Shown: piece by piece, positions 34,813 to 46,600 of the stretch | Numbering within the stretch: position 1 is the stretch's first letter | Layout of the letters: every line of letters begins with the position of its first letter | Origin: Clavelina lepadiformis | Lineage: Eukaryota; Chordata; Ascidiacea; Aplousobranchia; Clavelinidae | Direction: 5' to 3' | NCBI RefSeq assembly: GCF_947623445.1 | Contig: NC_135243.1 | Span: forward strand, 3,722,501 to 3,786,500 | Length of the DNA: 64,000 nucleotides | Notes under the pieces: model-generated | What the model saw: the letters and a program-made list of their open reading frames with translations, nothing else | Told to the model about the DNA's origin: nothing | Databases searched by the model: none | Translations under genes and position numbers: made by a program

Positions 34813-35158
34813 GTCAAGAAAGTTTCAAACAACAAATTTTCAGATTTCTATGAAATATTAAACCGGCTAAACCAATCAGAGAGCTTGCTTTTTATGGTTC
34901 ATTTTTCCCTACATATCGTTTTGTATTGTTCTTCGATCACAATTTAATATTCTATGAATAAAAAGGCATCAATTGTATTCCGAAATAGCAAACTTTTTAT
35001 TATTTTAAGTGTTTTCACACAACGATTTCCATCTATAGTTAACGGTTATGACAAAGAAATGTTCAGTTAATGTCATCTTCTCTGCATTGATGTTGTCTGA
35101 ACCGTGTTAACCAAATTTTAAAGTAAAGTAAGAAACAGCATGTAGTTTGGCACTCTTA
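34813..35158. other. Spacer
   Basis: AT-rich, nothing recognised. Confidence 0.4.
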
Positions 35159-35326
35159 AAGTTAACTTTATATTTTTTTGACACGAGCTTTCGCAAGCAT
35201 AAGCTTGCTTCCTCAAGTGTACTGTGAAATGGCCAATTTCACAGCCATTTGGCTATTTCACAGTACACCTGAAGAAGCAAGCTTATTCTTCCGAAAGCTC
35301 GTGTCGACAAATATAAAGTTAACCTA
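35159..35326. mobile_element. Fold-back element (long hairpin)
   Basis: Two arms of about 75 bases in inverted orientation, 35159-35234 and 35251-35326, separated by about 16 bases. Both arms contain TTTCACAGTACAC, GAAGCAAGCTTAT, GAAAGCTCGTGTC and end in ATATAAAGTTAAC. The arms differ at only a few positions. It codes for nothing. This is a fold-back MITE or the remnant of a palindromic duplication; no clear target duplication is visible. Confidence 0.75.
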
Positions 35327-36400
35327 TACTGCATTGTAATTACAACTTGAAACAACATCTGCAGGTGTTACTTTGCCAACAATGATGTTGCTACTGTAGG
35401 CTAATTGCTGCAAAGCTCAAATAGCGTCAAAGAGCCTTGGTTAATTTTACTAAAGCGTGTGTGTTGCCATGCCCCGGCATTGTCACATTGTCACAATTGT
35501 CGTTGTAAAATGTCACAATCATTGTTACAATTGTCATTATAATCCGTTTGTATGTCTTTCTAAGACAACTTTACTTTGTCTTATAGCTTTTTTCTTTACT
35601 TTATCAGTTATCACCTAAGGACGGCTTAAATGTGCCATGAAACAAAAGCTTATAAATGCAGAATTAAAACCAGAAACATTTACAACACTAAATCTGTTTT
35701 TCCCGACCCTCAAACTTTTAACACTTTCACAACATTTTGTGATTTTGTTGATTTTTGATGACCAATTCTAGATGAGCAGCAACTGTCCAAGAAAGTTTCT
35801 TTGTCCTTCTGTACAGTGCAACATATTACGTTTGTTTGCACAAGCACTCAGAATCAAAATCACTCCATATCAGCAGAAGGTATATTTAAACACAATAATA
35901 CGGAGAGTCGTATTGAAGTATGCCCGGTTAATTTTGAAGACATTCCAACAGGAGCCTATAATATCAATTGCTTTATCATGTGTTAACTTTATTGGAATGA
36001 AATGGCGGCGTTATTTTTGCATGACATGTTTTCCGAGCTTTAGATGTCGCAACAATATCAGTGGCCTGAATTTGAGATTGCAGAATCACTTACTAGGCCT
36101 ACTTTATACATTCTCTGATCGGTAGCAACAAAGAGAATCATAAACATTTTATTTGGCGAGAACATTGTATAAAATTCTACTTATGCGTAAATATGCATCT
36201 ACGTGTGCAGCTCCGGACGGCCTGGAGACAACTGATACACACTCACATATAGCGCATACACAAAAATAACATATGGCATAACTTGGAAACAAGCGACATA
36301 ATGTAAGTATCCGCTAGATTTCATACGCTATATATTGTCAGAATATATAGCAGTTAAGGTGTGTAGATGTGTGTCTGTGACCATGAACATATCGCTGTGA
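35327..36400. other. Spacer between hairpin and copy C
   Basis: AT-rich, with a short CACAATTGTC repeat near 35487-35540. The 117-codon open frame at 35772-36125 has no recognisable motif and I do not support it as a gene. Confidence 0.45.
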
Positions 36401-37418
36401 TCACAACCTGCTGACCATTTCAAGATAAGTCATACCGCGATCCACTGATCTCTTGCATTGGAAATGGGCTTGTCCGTGAGCGCAAACAATCAAGAACACT
36501 GCCAAAGGAAAATACAACAGTGAATAATGAAATGCATTTAAATGAACACACTTAACTCAGTGCCAGTGTCAATGTCACAATGGCTCACATGCCTTTGTTT
36601 TAAGCTAGTTAAACAATGCGACTAAGCCATGCATAGACATCTTACAATTGGCGCACTGTCCACAAGCAAGGAACCTTGTCGGACTCTGGTAGTAGAAAAC
36701 TCCATTATTGGCTTCCACGATTCTGTAAACTTCATTTCGAAACTCGAAGTCTGAACCATAGGAGTTTACGATGATGGCAATTTCCGCACTCTTGATTTAA
36801 AAAATTGAAAAGGAAATTAAATGATTGAAATCAGTTGCGTATGTTTCATACATGTCACGTAAATAAAAATGAGGAAACGCACTTACAAACTTATAAACTT
36901 TGCATGAGAAACAAATGATATTAAAAGCATCAGGTGATGAGCTCTTAAAATGACACGGGGCTTAGCAGTCTGCGTTGAATAAGTGACGTTTCGCACAAAA
37001 TAAAACCACACTACAAAATAAAAATGCAGCAAACTCGCTTTAATCAAAATGAGGATATTGCAAAAGTGCAATTGATTAATTTTGCTCGATCTCTCTCCCA
37101 CATTATTCAGTAACATTCAAAAATGGCGAGTTAAGAAAGGTCTCAGGTTACTTTGCAATAACAAGAAAAGTCAACTGAGTTAGTCAACAACGGAAAAGAT
37201 TGACTGATCGGTAACTACTATTCTACTGAATCAACAGCAAATAACTACAACAAGAAAAACTGTTTAAAAAAAATTAAAAAAACAATTACACTAAGTCTTC
37301 TGAAATTTTCCCCCAACCAATATTCTCCCAACACTGCCAACGGTGTGCCCATGAAAGCGTAGTCGACCAAAGGACTCCCTTTTTCCACAACTTGAAAGCA
37401 AACAGTATTCCAATCCAT
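36401..37418 (-). CDS. Profilin-like protein, cluster copy C
   Basis: A 123-residue protein from exons 37290-37418, 36646-36790 and 36401-36498. It starts MDWNTVCFQVV (Trp3 kept), followed by VDYAFMGTPLAVLGEYW; the second Trp position is Leu. Exon 2 reads SAEIAIIVNSYGSDFEFRNE and GVFYYQSPTRFLACGQC. Exon 3 reads LFLIVCAHGQAHFQCKRSVD and then RGMTYLEM, a good match to the profilin C-terminal helix. It is closest to copies B and D by eye (shared CF-x-V-V and Phe/Leu-Leu-Ile-Val-Cys-Ala). Intact. Confidence 0.82.
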
Positions 37419-37795
37419 TTCAGTGTTCTACAAAGACCGTCGCACCTTTTTCAAGATATACTTGTTTTTTCTTTTCAATTTTACGTTAAAGTGAGCGAAA
37501 TCTGCAAAAAGTGTAAAGGAAATGTTTTCAAAGCTGAAATTACAAACTACAAGTTCACTACAGCGGTTGCTTACATACTACACACTACATACTACAAGGT
37601 TTTCGTCGATAATATAACGTCTACTACTCTTTTATTTGCTTACACACTTCTTTTTCCTTGCAAATGCTTTTCTGTTAATTAATCAACAATATGCTAACTG
37701 AGCTTTGTTTAAATAAAAACGAAAAAAATATTTAACAAAACATCTATATATTACCAGGACAGCAGATAAACATAACCTATAGAGTTATTTATAAT
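37419..37795. other. Upstream region of copy C
   Basis: AT-rich promoter space with a short direct repeat of ACTACACACTACATACTAC near 37578. No gene. Confidence 0.4.
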
Positions 37796-37955
37796 TTAAC
37801 TACAAGCTGAAAAGTAGCCAACGAATCAACCAAAGTTATAAAGCAGTAATTGACATAAAACGCTAATCGTGGTAACGAAAAGTAATCAACGCTCCGAGCG
37901 GTCTCGAACGTTCCTTGTCGATTACCAAAACAAAGCGCAGCCAAGGAATAAAAGG
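37796..37955 (-). promoter_or_regulatory. Conserved upstream block of copy C
   Basis: Contains TTTAACTACAAGCTGAAAAG, CGCTAATC, AATCAACGCTCCGAGC and CGATTACCAAAACAAAGCGC. The order and spacing match the blocks of copies E and J. Confidence 0.5.
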
Positions 37956-39178
37956 ACCACACAGCACGCATCAATTAATAGCTTACTTTAGTGGCTCAAA
38001 TATTGGTTAAAGAAGTAAAGGATTAGGTTTTTGCAAAAACCTTGTTCATTAATTTTTTGGCACTTAATCGTGCTTTGTTTAGATTGCTCAGCACAATTGA
38101 AAACAACATTTTGTTCTTTTGTCAAACAAAATCCTTCGTCTTTTTGGTTCATACCAATTTTTAATTACATGTTTTTCGTATTGGCGTTGTGTGACTTAGT
38201 TTTTTTTGACTATTTTATTAACAGTAACACAAAATTGTCTTGAACCAAATCGCTTATAGCTATATATTTGTTTTATTAATGTATAAATAACCATATTCAA
38301 TTGAAATTTGAATAAATGAAAGCGTTAGTTATGATGATTTTCCCGAATAGTTTGCATAATTTTAAGTCCAGTTTTGTCTAACAATTTCTCTTACCATAAA
38401 CTTCTATTTGTTCAACCTACGAATCATTTTCAGTTCAAAATATCGAATTAGAACACTGGTCATAATTAGATCAGATGGTCTCTCAAAATGAATATTTCAC
38501 CATAACTACACGCCATGCCAGCCATAGTTTGTAATGTTTATAATAATTAGAGTTTAGATCACGTAGCACATGCCGCTAAATAGGGCTACATACTGCAGTA
38601 GGCTACTGTATAAGGCCACTTTAGCATTGAAATGTGCATCTGATGGCTTTGTGTGAAATTTCACTTCTCTGAAACAAATCCGCCAAAACCTGAAGTGCCA
38701 TAGGAAGTTAAAAGCATAAGTGTTATTCAAAACTATTCTGCACATGGAAAAATTTACATTAAACAAGTCGAGGTGCTAAGATAAGTGTGTTGAATCACGC
38801 AAACTTGCCGTTTCGTTCCGTCAATGCGTTTTCTGTTTAGTGATCCTCGTACGACGTGTAAATGATCGTCATGAGAGTTACTTACTTTACTTTTGCCATA
38901 CTCGGCGTGTTTTTTCATCAATTGTCAGCTTACAACTTGCAGTTAACTTGGTGTTCAGCATTTTTGCTCTGTATTCCTTTTATTTCTGATTATAAGATAA
39001 GTTAGATACATCTTGATTTTGGATAAATAAGCCCACGTTTGCTAAAATAACAAAAACTGTCAACAATAGTTAAAAAAATAATTAAAAAATTTTGCTTCAT
39101 GATGTACCTTTTATGATGTAATTACGACACCTTATACAGCATACCTTCGGCAATATTTGCAAAAATGGCATGGTTTGG
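37956..39178. other. Spacer between copy C and the SINE
   Basis: AT-rich, no supported gene. The open frames on both strands lack motifs. Confidence 0.45.
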
Positions 39179-39498
39179 TGTTATAATCTTTTCCCTCGGA
39201 CTCAGAAAAGTCTTTGCACGACCTAAATCCAGCCAAGCTTTCTCACCGTTCGAACCCTGGTTACTAAACTAGCCTTTGCGAAAGTTCTGATCGCCACACA
39301 TGTTTCATTTTGTTTTATTTTTTTGTATAGAATTTCCCAAATAAAGAACTGTCCACCGGGTCCACTGAACAGTAACAAGTGTTGTTAATGTCTTACCCAA
39401 GGGCGTTACAACGGTATGGCACCACCGGGTATCGAACACGGAACACAAGCAACATTTTTTTTGCGAGGCCAGCGCTCGAACCACTCAGCTACCGTGCC
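39179..39498 (-). mobile_element. tRNA-derived SINE, near full length
   Basis: On the minus strand it begins GGCACGGTAGCTGAGTGGTT (box A like) and about 50 bases later has GTGTTCGATACCC (box B), giving a Ser/Leu-type tRNA head. A core follows with AACGCCCTTGGGTAAGAC, which resembles the conserved core of widespread deuterostome SINEs, and then a tail with GGTTCGAAC and GGTCGTGCAAAGAC. Fragments of the same family lie at 8340-8470 and 25821-25880. Confidence 0.72.
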
Positions 39499-40028
39499 TA
39501 AAATATGAAGGTGAAAACAGGATTGAAAATGAAGCATAAGCTTAATCCCTAATTTTGATTATTTAAATCGAATTCATAAAGTGTACCCTTTGAGAAAATC
39601 ATTTTTAAAATCAGGCTAAAATGAAAGTCTGAGATATTTTCTTGCACGACCTAACCCTTGTGTTAGCTGCTTGCCGCTCTGACTACAGCCAAAATCAATT
39701 TTCACGTGTATTTTAACGAAAACTATACATGCTTTTACATTTAGGTAATAAATTTCTCCGAATATACTCTAAAATATGAACACTTCTATTAGAATTTATA
39801 TGTAAGCGTTTTATTGCTGGCAAATGCAGTAAAAACTTAACGCATACGAGCGACTTATGCCGACTGAATGTTATTTAAATATTTTAGTAATTTAAAGTGA
39901 TTTAAGTAAATATACGTAGCGTATGGATAAAAATAGAATACGAAACAGCTGACGTGCTTTGCCAGAATATACAGCATAAAATGTGTTGACTTGTATATGC
40001 AACCTTGGTCTAGCAAGGTTAAGTTAGT
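39499..40028. other. Spacer before copy D
   Basis: About 530 bases of AT-rich sequence; TTGCACGACCTAA at 39643 may be another scrap of the SINE tail. No gene. Confidence 0.4.
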
Positions 40029-41663
40029 TCACATTTCTTTATTCTTCTCAAGAAACGCTATTCCTCGATTCATCGCTCTTCTGCACTCGATGTAAGCACG
40101 TTTGTGAGCCCACACAATCAGGAATGCTGCCTCCAAAAAAAGAACAACGCATTATGCTACGGGATATAAACGAACAAATTTTTATTATTTAGCAACCTCG
40201 TTTAAGAATTAAATGAAGCAAATTTCTTCGCAATCCTATAACATCTTAAACTTTATTTTCGCAAACTACTTAAAAAGGCGATTGAGCAATGCATAGACAT
40301 CTTACAATTGCAGGTTGCCGCATAAGAAAGGGAACTTGTAGAACTCTCGTAGTAGAAAATGCCTTTATTATTTTCCACAAGTTGGTATACTTGGTCACGA
40401 AACGGAAAGCTCGCTCCATTGGAGTTAATGATGGTAACGATTTCTGCAGTCTAATATCAAAGCGAAATTTCAGTGCACAATATTCATTTGTTTTACTCTT
40501 ACGTAATATAAATACAATAAAAAATCACATATTTTTAAAATCTAAAGTAAGATATGTGATGTCTTTTAAATACTTTTTGACAATGTCTCAAATCCACTTA
40601 AAGCGAAATATTTTGAGCCCAGTTTATTGTATCGGATAAATGAATAGATGACGATTGATGTTAAATCTTAAAGAAAACCAGTTGGATTTATTAAACTATT
40701 GTGGCTGCACCAAGATAACATGTTAGCGTAAGTTTAATGCTTTTAATGCTATAGTAACATTTATCTTTCGTTTTATCTAAATTTAACTTACAATGAACTT
40801 AAATACAATCGACTTTGGCAAACCCATTCTCTTAACCTCACCGCCTAGCTATAACCACGGGTTGCGTGACCTACTCACGGTAAAATAGTCACTTTTTATG
40901 CTAATATTTCAAATATTTTACAACCATAATAAATAAAACAAGCATAGATGGTTAGTCTAGATTATTTTACGTGGTGAAACGTTTGGTTTTGACAGTGTAA
41001 TTCTAATACTTATTCGTTATTCATGCGGTCGACACACTCTAAACCAGTGATTCCCAAACTGTGTGCCGCGAACCTTTTTAGAATTTTGGAAAAGAACTAT
41101 ATAAATATTTAAAATATGGCATGCAGACAAGCATATGCGACTTAAAAGCGTTCTAACTGCTTCAATAGCTGATAAATAAGCACATGATAAATAACACGTG
41201 AAAGTAAATTTTTTAAAGCAACTTTTCTTCTCTTGTAAGTGTGCCGCTAGCGTTTTATAACTTTTCTAGTGTGCCACAAGCTGAAAAAGTTTGGGAACCA
41301 CTGCTCTAAACCACAGCAAAATTTTATTTATATGTAAAATTCATTCTATGAAATCTTACATATAAATTTTCGCAATCTACATTCAATACTTTTATCATTC
41401 ATTCACATGTAATCTACATCTACTATACTGTACAACTGTGTACTATATGCAAAGTTAGACATAGAAAAGAAAAAATAACGATAACTCAATTTTTTAACGA
41501 TATCATAGTAATCCATATCTTTATCTTTTTTTACTTTCAACCCTGTGAAACTGGGCGTCATACAAAATTCTCCCCACACAGCTGCCGGTGTCCCAATAAA
41601 TGCGTAATGGATCAAATGACATTCCCCTTGTACAACGTCAAAGCAAAACGTATTCCAATCCAT
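40029..41663 (-). CDS. Profilin-like protein, cluster copy D
   Basis: A 123-residue protein from exons 41535-41663, 40306-40450 and 40029-40126. It starts MDWNTFCFDVV, then IHYAFIGTPAAVWGEF with both profilin Trp positions kept. Exon 2 reads EIVTIINSNGASFPFRDQVY and GIFYYESSTSSLSYAATC. Exon 3 reads SFLIVWAHKRAYIECRRAMN and GIAFLEK. Intron 1 is unusually long (1084 bases) and contains the 259-bp hAT MITE at 41045-41303. Splice signals on both sides are intact, so the gene still looks functional. Confidence 0.82.
41045..41303. mobile_element. hAT-type MITE, 259 bp, in intron 1 of copy D
   Basis: Ends CAGTGATTCCCAAACTGTG and AAGTTTGGGAACCACTG are inverted repeats. The exact 8-bp duplication CTCTAAAC flanks it (41037-41044 and 41304-41311). 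Non-coding inside. Related at its ends to the 4991 and 42560 elements. Confidence 0.92.
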
Positions 41664-41979
41664 GCCGGTATTTATTAATGCTTTTTGAATATAAATCTAT
41701 GCTTGTATAACCTGTAAAAGTTAACATTAACCTACAAAATTTAAATAATGAAACATATTTCAGCAAATGAGTACACAACGTGAAATGACCAACCACGAAA
41801 TTTATCTGTGATAACGTCTACAAAACTTTCTCTCAATGATAAACTTCTGAGATGTAGTGTAGCTTTTCTCGTCATCTACGTCATCAATGGGCAAACCTGA
41901 GTTTTATTTAATTGGTAAATGAAGGCCTGTTTAACAAACACAGGAAGATTTTACAACAAAAAATAAACTTGTCTTCACC
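41664..41979. other. Upstream region of copy D
   Basis: AT-rich promoter space, no gene. Confidence 0.4.
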
Positions 41980-42060
41980 TTAACTACGAACTTGTAAACC
42001 GGCAATTGGCAACAACAGACACGCGTTCCTCGTTAATTGCCGAAAACGAAAAGTGTCCCT
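41980..42060 (-). promoter_or_regulatory. Conserved upstream block of copy D
   Basis: Contains TTAACTACGAACTTGTAAAC, GGCAATTGGCAACAAC, CACGCGTTCCTCGTTAATTG and CCGAAAACGAAAAG. This is a shortened form of the block seen before copies E and J. Confidence 0.45.
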
Positions 42061-42266
42061 GAAAAGAACACGTTTGAAACAATTAAGAAACTCACGTTAC
42101 GTTTCTGGTGTGAAAATCCTATTGCTACTGACAGCTGGTGAACAAGTGGAGTTAAAATGAAATAATTTGCGATAAGAAACGACTTCAAAATAACTCACAA
42201 CGGAACTAAATAAATCTAATGCAAGAGACAACACTACCACGATTGGAGGTTTTTATACATCATAAC

Positions 42267-43019
42267 TAGGGCGATTATTTTTTGACTTGTCAAAAAAAGT
42301 TCAAAATTTGTCGAATTTACAGTGTTAGGTCAAAATTGTTTACAAAGTCAAAATTGTTCACCAAGTCAAAATTGTTTAAAAACTGCATTTTCGTGGTGTC
42401 ATAGAGGTTGCACTGTAGGTGAACTTGTCATTTACATTGTACACCTTGTAGCCTACTTTATACTGTTGTAAATGGCCCATTGTCTACTTATTGTGAATCA
42501 GCTCTTGCTTCGGTTTTGCTTTAGATAGTTCAATAACTTCTTGTATCTTTAGTTTAGACCAGCGGTTCCCAAACTTTTCTAAAATTTTTGCCTGGTGGAC
42601 CCTTTGCAATTATTTTGATAATTCGCGGCCCTATAAAGATCAAAGAATGCTATAGGAAAAATGCAAAAACCACATCAATGAAAGAAAAAGCATTCTCATT
42701 GCGGACCCTCTGAAACTGCTTTACGGACCCCAGTTTGGGAACCGCTGGTTTAGACAAATGTATTGAACAGTTTTTGTTGTGTCTTATTTGCAGTTTTTTT
42801 GGCAATGATTTGTAATTAGCTTATTTCCCTTTTCAGAATAGGCTAGGTCTGTGTTCACATTTTTGCCCTTCTTTACTACAACAAATTTTAACTTTTTGTA
42901 CAATAATGCGTAGTTTAACTACTTGAGTTCTTCATATGTCAAAATTTGTCAAAAAAAAGTTTTTTAATGTCAAAATTTGTCAAAATTTTTAATTTTTAGG
43001 TCAAAAAATAATCGCCCTA
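42267..43019. mobile_element. hAT-type MITE, 753 bp, carrying a nested MITE
   Basis: Terminal inverted repeats of about 20 bases start TAGGGCGATTATTTTTTGAC. The 8-bp duplication ATCATAAC flanks it (42259-42266 and 43020-43027). Inside there are several repeats of GTCAAAATTTGTC or GTCAAAATTGTT. A second element (42560-42747) is inserted within it, so the element without insert is about 557 bp. No transposase is visible. Confidence 0.9.
42560..42747. mobile_element. hAT-type MITE, 188 bp, nested
   Basis: Ends CAGCGGTTCCCAAACTTTTC and CCCAGTTTGGGAACCGCTG, with the exact 8-bp duplication GTTTAGAC (42552-42559 and 42748-42755). It is a short member of the family also present at 52540-52890. It lies inside the 42267-43019 element and is therefore younger than it. 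Confidence 0.93.
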
Positions 43020-43027
43020 ATCATAAC

Positions 43028-43680
43028 ATATCTTCCTACACAGCCAATTGTTGTATGTAGTCATTTCCAGAACATACTTGGTTGTATCCTTTCTTGGTCT
43101 TTATTGCAACACATTAGTCATTAAATTACTTATCTAAACATTTTGTTGATTCGGAAATAAGGGTGTCTGCAGTATGACGCAAACTGATTTACACTAATTT
43201 AATTTGCACTAATAAGGTAAAGAGCAACTACGGCGTATAGTTACATCCATTGGAAATGGAGACAAGGAACCAATACCTTGTGCATAAATGGATACACATC
43301 ATCACCCAGATGAAGTCGTGAAGGCCTTTACTTACAGTAATTCTAGAATAAATATCCTTTATCCTATCACCACCATACAATAATTATCCATAAATATTTT
43401 GAGTTGTAAATTTTGGACATTACTGGAATTTGTAAAATATGTACGCTACAATATAAATTACCAGACATCACTGCATAAACTAACAGAGCATAAAGAAAAT
43501 GCTTACCACCTAATTCTCATTGTTGCATCACGCTCGTATTTCCTTGCAAAATGTTGCTTTTTTCTTTCTTATATGACGTCATACCGTCCTGCCCTATCCA
43601 TTCCATTGTTTGTACAAATCTGGAAGACTTTATATGACGCATTGTAGCTACATTAGGCGAGAAAACAAGACGTGTATACA
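43028..43680. other. Upstream region of the CUB/ZP gene
   Basis: About 650 bases without a supported gene; must contain the promoter of the next gene. Confidence 0.45.
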
Positions 43681-46600
43681 ATGTTCGTCGGTTTTATTAT
43701 TCTTATTCTAGTCAGCTTGTTGAGAAGTGAAGTAAGTGGTCAATGCGCAAGAAATACAGATATTAATGGCCCCGGTCAAGCTTGGTCAATGGGTTCAACG
43801 TGTTCTGTGTTTAACATAAGTGCAACAAGAAGCGTAGTTGGAAGCATCGTCTCTTATTTAACCCCGAATACAAATCTTGCTGCAGGATTTCAATGCGCGG
43901 TGATTTGTTATTCGAAAGCTTGTGTATTTTGCATGGAAACTACATGTGCCTGATAATTAACACGTTATTTTTCGCAAGTAAATGTCTAGATTTGTTTAGA
44001 TTTTGTCATAATTTTAAATTTTTTAGTTCTACGAAGGAAATTCCACCTCTGACCCGGTTCTGGGAACAATAGGAGAAACGTTGGCGGGTTGGGTTGAACT
44101 CTTCCAACATTCCGCATATGTGTTTGTCCAATGTGTTGGCTTGGGATCAGATCCAACAATCAACTTCGTTGCAAGTCTGTTATCGTTTTTTTTAAGCATA
44201 GCGTATGTTGGGTGAGCTAATTTACAATTTAACGTAGCCTTACAATTACGTAGCTATTCATAATTTACTTGTAAACATACAAACCTTCATGGTCGTGCAA
44301 ATACAAAATGTTATCGTCTGCAGTCAGTTGAGCAGGTCATGACGTTGAGGTACCTGGGCTACTGCTTGCCAGGTTAGGGGATGCATAATATGACCCAGTA
44401 ATACGTAGTTAATTGGAAATGGCGAACTCGGTTTGGAAGCAGTTGAGAGTACTCAAGCTCTAGCTATTGGGAAGTGCCCATGAAGCTGTGGCCAGGATAG
44501 TTTAATTTCTGGTCTAGGCTGAGTACGTGTTGCTGTATCCCAACCCGAACAGATTGCAGCAATAACAGCCAGGCAGTTGGCAGGTGTTGCTTTATGGCTT
44601 CGTAGATGATCCTTCGTAATACGTTCATGGCCAAGTGAAATCTACTTAGTATAAGCCATGCTTGAGTAAACAGTATTCAGTTGTTTACTAAAGCCAGGGC
44701 AGTAACTTAAAGCGTCCTTATGCGTTGTGTACTCTGCGGTATATGTACTGTACCTATACAAGCCGGTTTAGCCAGGAGCATCTCGCAATCATCATCTAAC
44801 TGAGAGAGGAGTAATGTAGTATCGCAATACTGTGTTCGGTTGGCACAATGTCGATGGAGATTTCGATGTAGAATTCTTCTTGTGTTTCAGTTGCTCAGTT
44901 GAAGAAAAACAATATGAGTGATACTTCTTGACTTTTCCCAACAAAAGTTCAACTGTTTTTGTCTATATTGGTTCCAGAATATTTAACTTCGGAGGTTTCG
45001 AGATATTCGGATGTCTCGTTCAAGTTTTGACTTGTTGTAAAGATTAATCATTCACGTATAACCAAATCGGAAAACTACTGTTACTATTTGCGTTTTTAAC
45101 ATTCAACTTAATAATGTATAACTTACATTTTATCAATGTATCTGGGTTGGTCGTTCGTTCTACGTTTTTCAGCAGTCTCACTGCAAATTCAAGAAGCATA
45201 CAGTACATACTACAAAAATTCTGCTATTAAATTTATTTTGTTCTTTTTTACTAACGACAGCACCATCCATAGCATTTGAGCGTTTTGTGAACCAAGCAGT
45301 CATACACGTGGAACCTCCTGATTTTCCAAACACCAATTACCCGACCACATACCTCCAGGAGACGGCGATAGAGAGCAAGCAATCAACCACTTACATGGTT
45401 TCCTTTCATCCAACATTTCACATAATTGATCCACTCTGGGTATGAATATTCGAGCTAGCAAATCCCTGTAACATACTTATTGGTTAAACAAGTACTCTTT
45501 ACTTTTGGCTTAAAGTTTAAACTATCATACGTTTAGATTACATCGGATGACGGAACGGGATTGGTTTATAGAGGAAATTTAATGACAGCTCCTGAACCAT
45601 TTAACATCAGTGGAAATCTGATAAAGATACAATTTTACTCGGATCCTGCTGGCACGAGGTCGGGGTTTCGAATGACGCTGAATGCAGGTGGATAATTGTC
45701 GCATAAACCTAACAAAACGTAACTTTATTCTTCATTTCAGTTGAAGCTGATAACGTTACTTTATATAAGATCTTCCGAAGCCGCCACCAGCTCCAGAACT
45801 AATTTGCGGCGACCAGGGACAAATTAGCATCAGGTAATTTATATTTAGAATTAAATTTATCCCATTAGGATTAAATTTACTTTGAATGAAATTTATTGTA
45901 TAGTGCTAATAAAACACAAAAAGCAGTTGTTGCATTGGTATTACACATGATTTTTGAATATGAAGTCAAAGCGACAATTTCGTGTTTCTTTTATAGCTTA
46001 TCAAACCAAACGATAATTGACCTATGTGAAAATGAAGATGATTACGTCATAATTAGTGCTACATCTGTCGACGACGTGAACTTAGTTGACCCTGTTTGTA
46101 AGGCAAATGCGAGTGATCCAAATTTTAATCTCGGTGTCACCGATTGCTCAACATTAGAGGTAGTTATTGTCTCAGTAAATTGAAGCAAAATACTTTTTTT
46201 TAACTTTTTTAATCAGATAGCTTTACAAGTAAACATATACGTTACCAAAATTATTGCGATGCCATACTTAGGTAACAGACGGCATTCTGAAGGCGCAGTT
46301 TCTTCTGCGATGTCTTCCTAAAGTTAATGAGTCTGCAGCGATCCAGCGCTACGTTGATGGATGCCTCAACCTGACGTGCGAGTACAACACGACAGAGTTG
46401 CTTAAAGCTGGAGCGATCCTTCCCAAGATCAAGTGAGTGTTCGACGTTTGCTGCAACATTCAAACGCTCGTTGTATTCAACATCTTTCAACAGAAAAGTG
46501 GAGCTGGATTCTGTAGAAGAAGAAGGAAGATTTGGAGTTGAAATTTTCTTCACCACAGATCGATCTTATTCAGTTAAACTCAGTGCGGGTGCTGAGGTCG

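Noticed and set aside
35772-36125. 117-codon plus-strand open frame upstream (in minus-strand sense) of copy C
   Set aside because: No motif, no sibling in other cluster spacers, no splice context.
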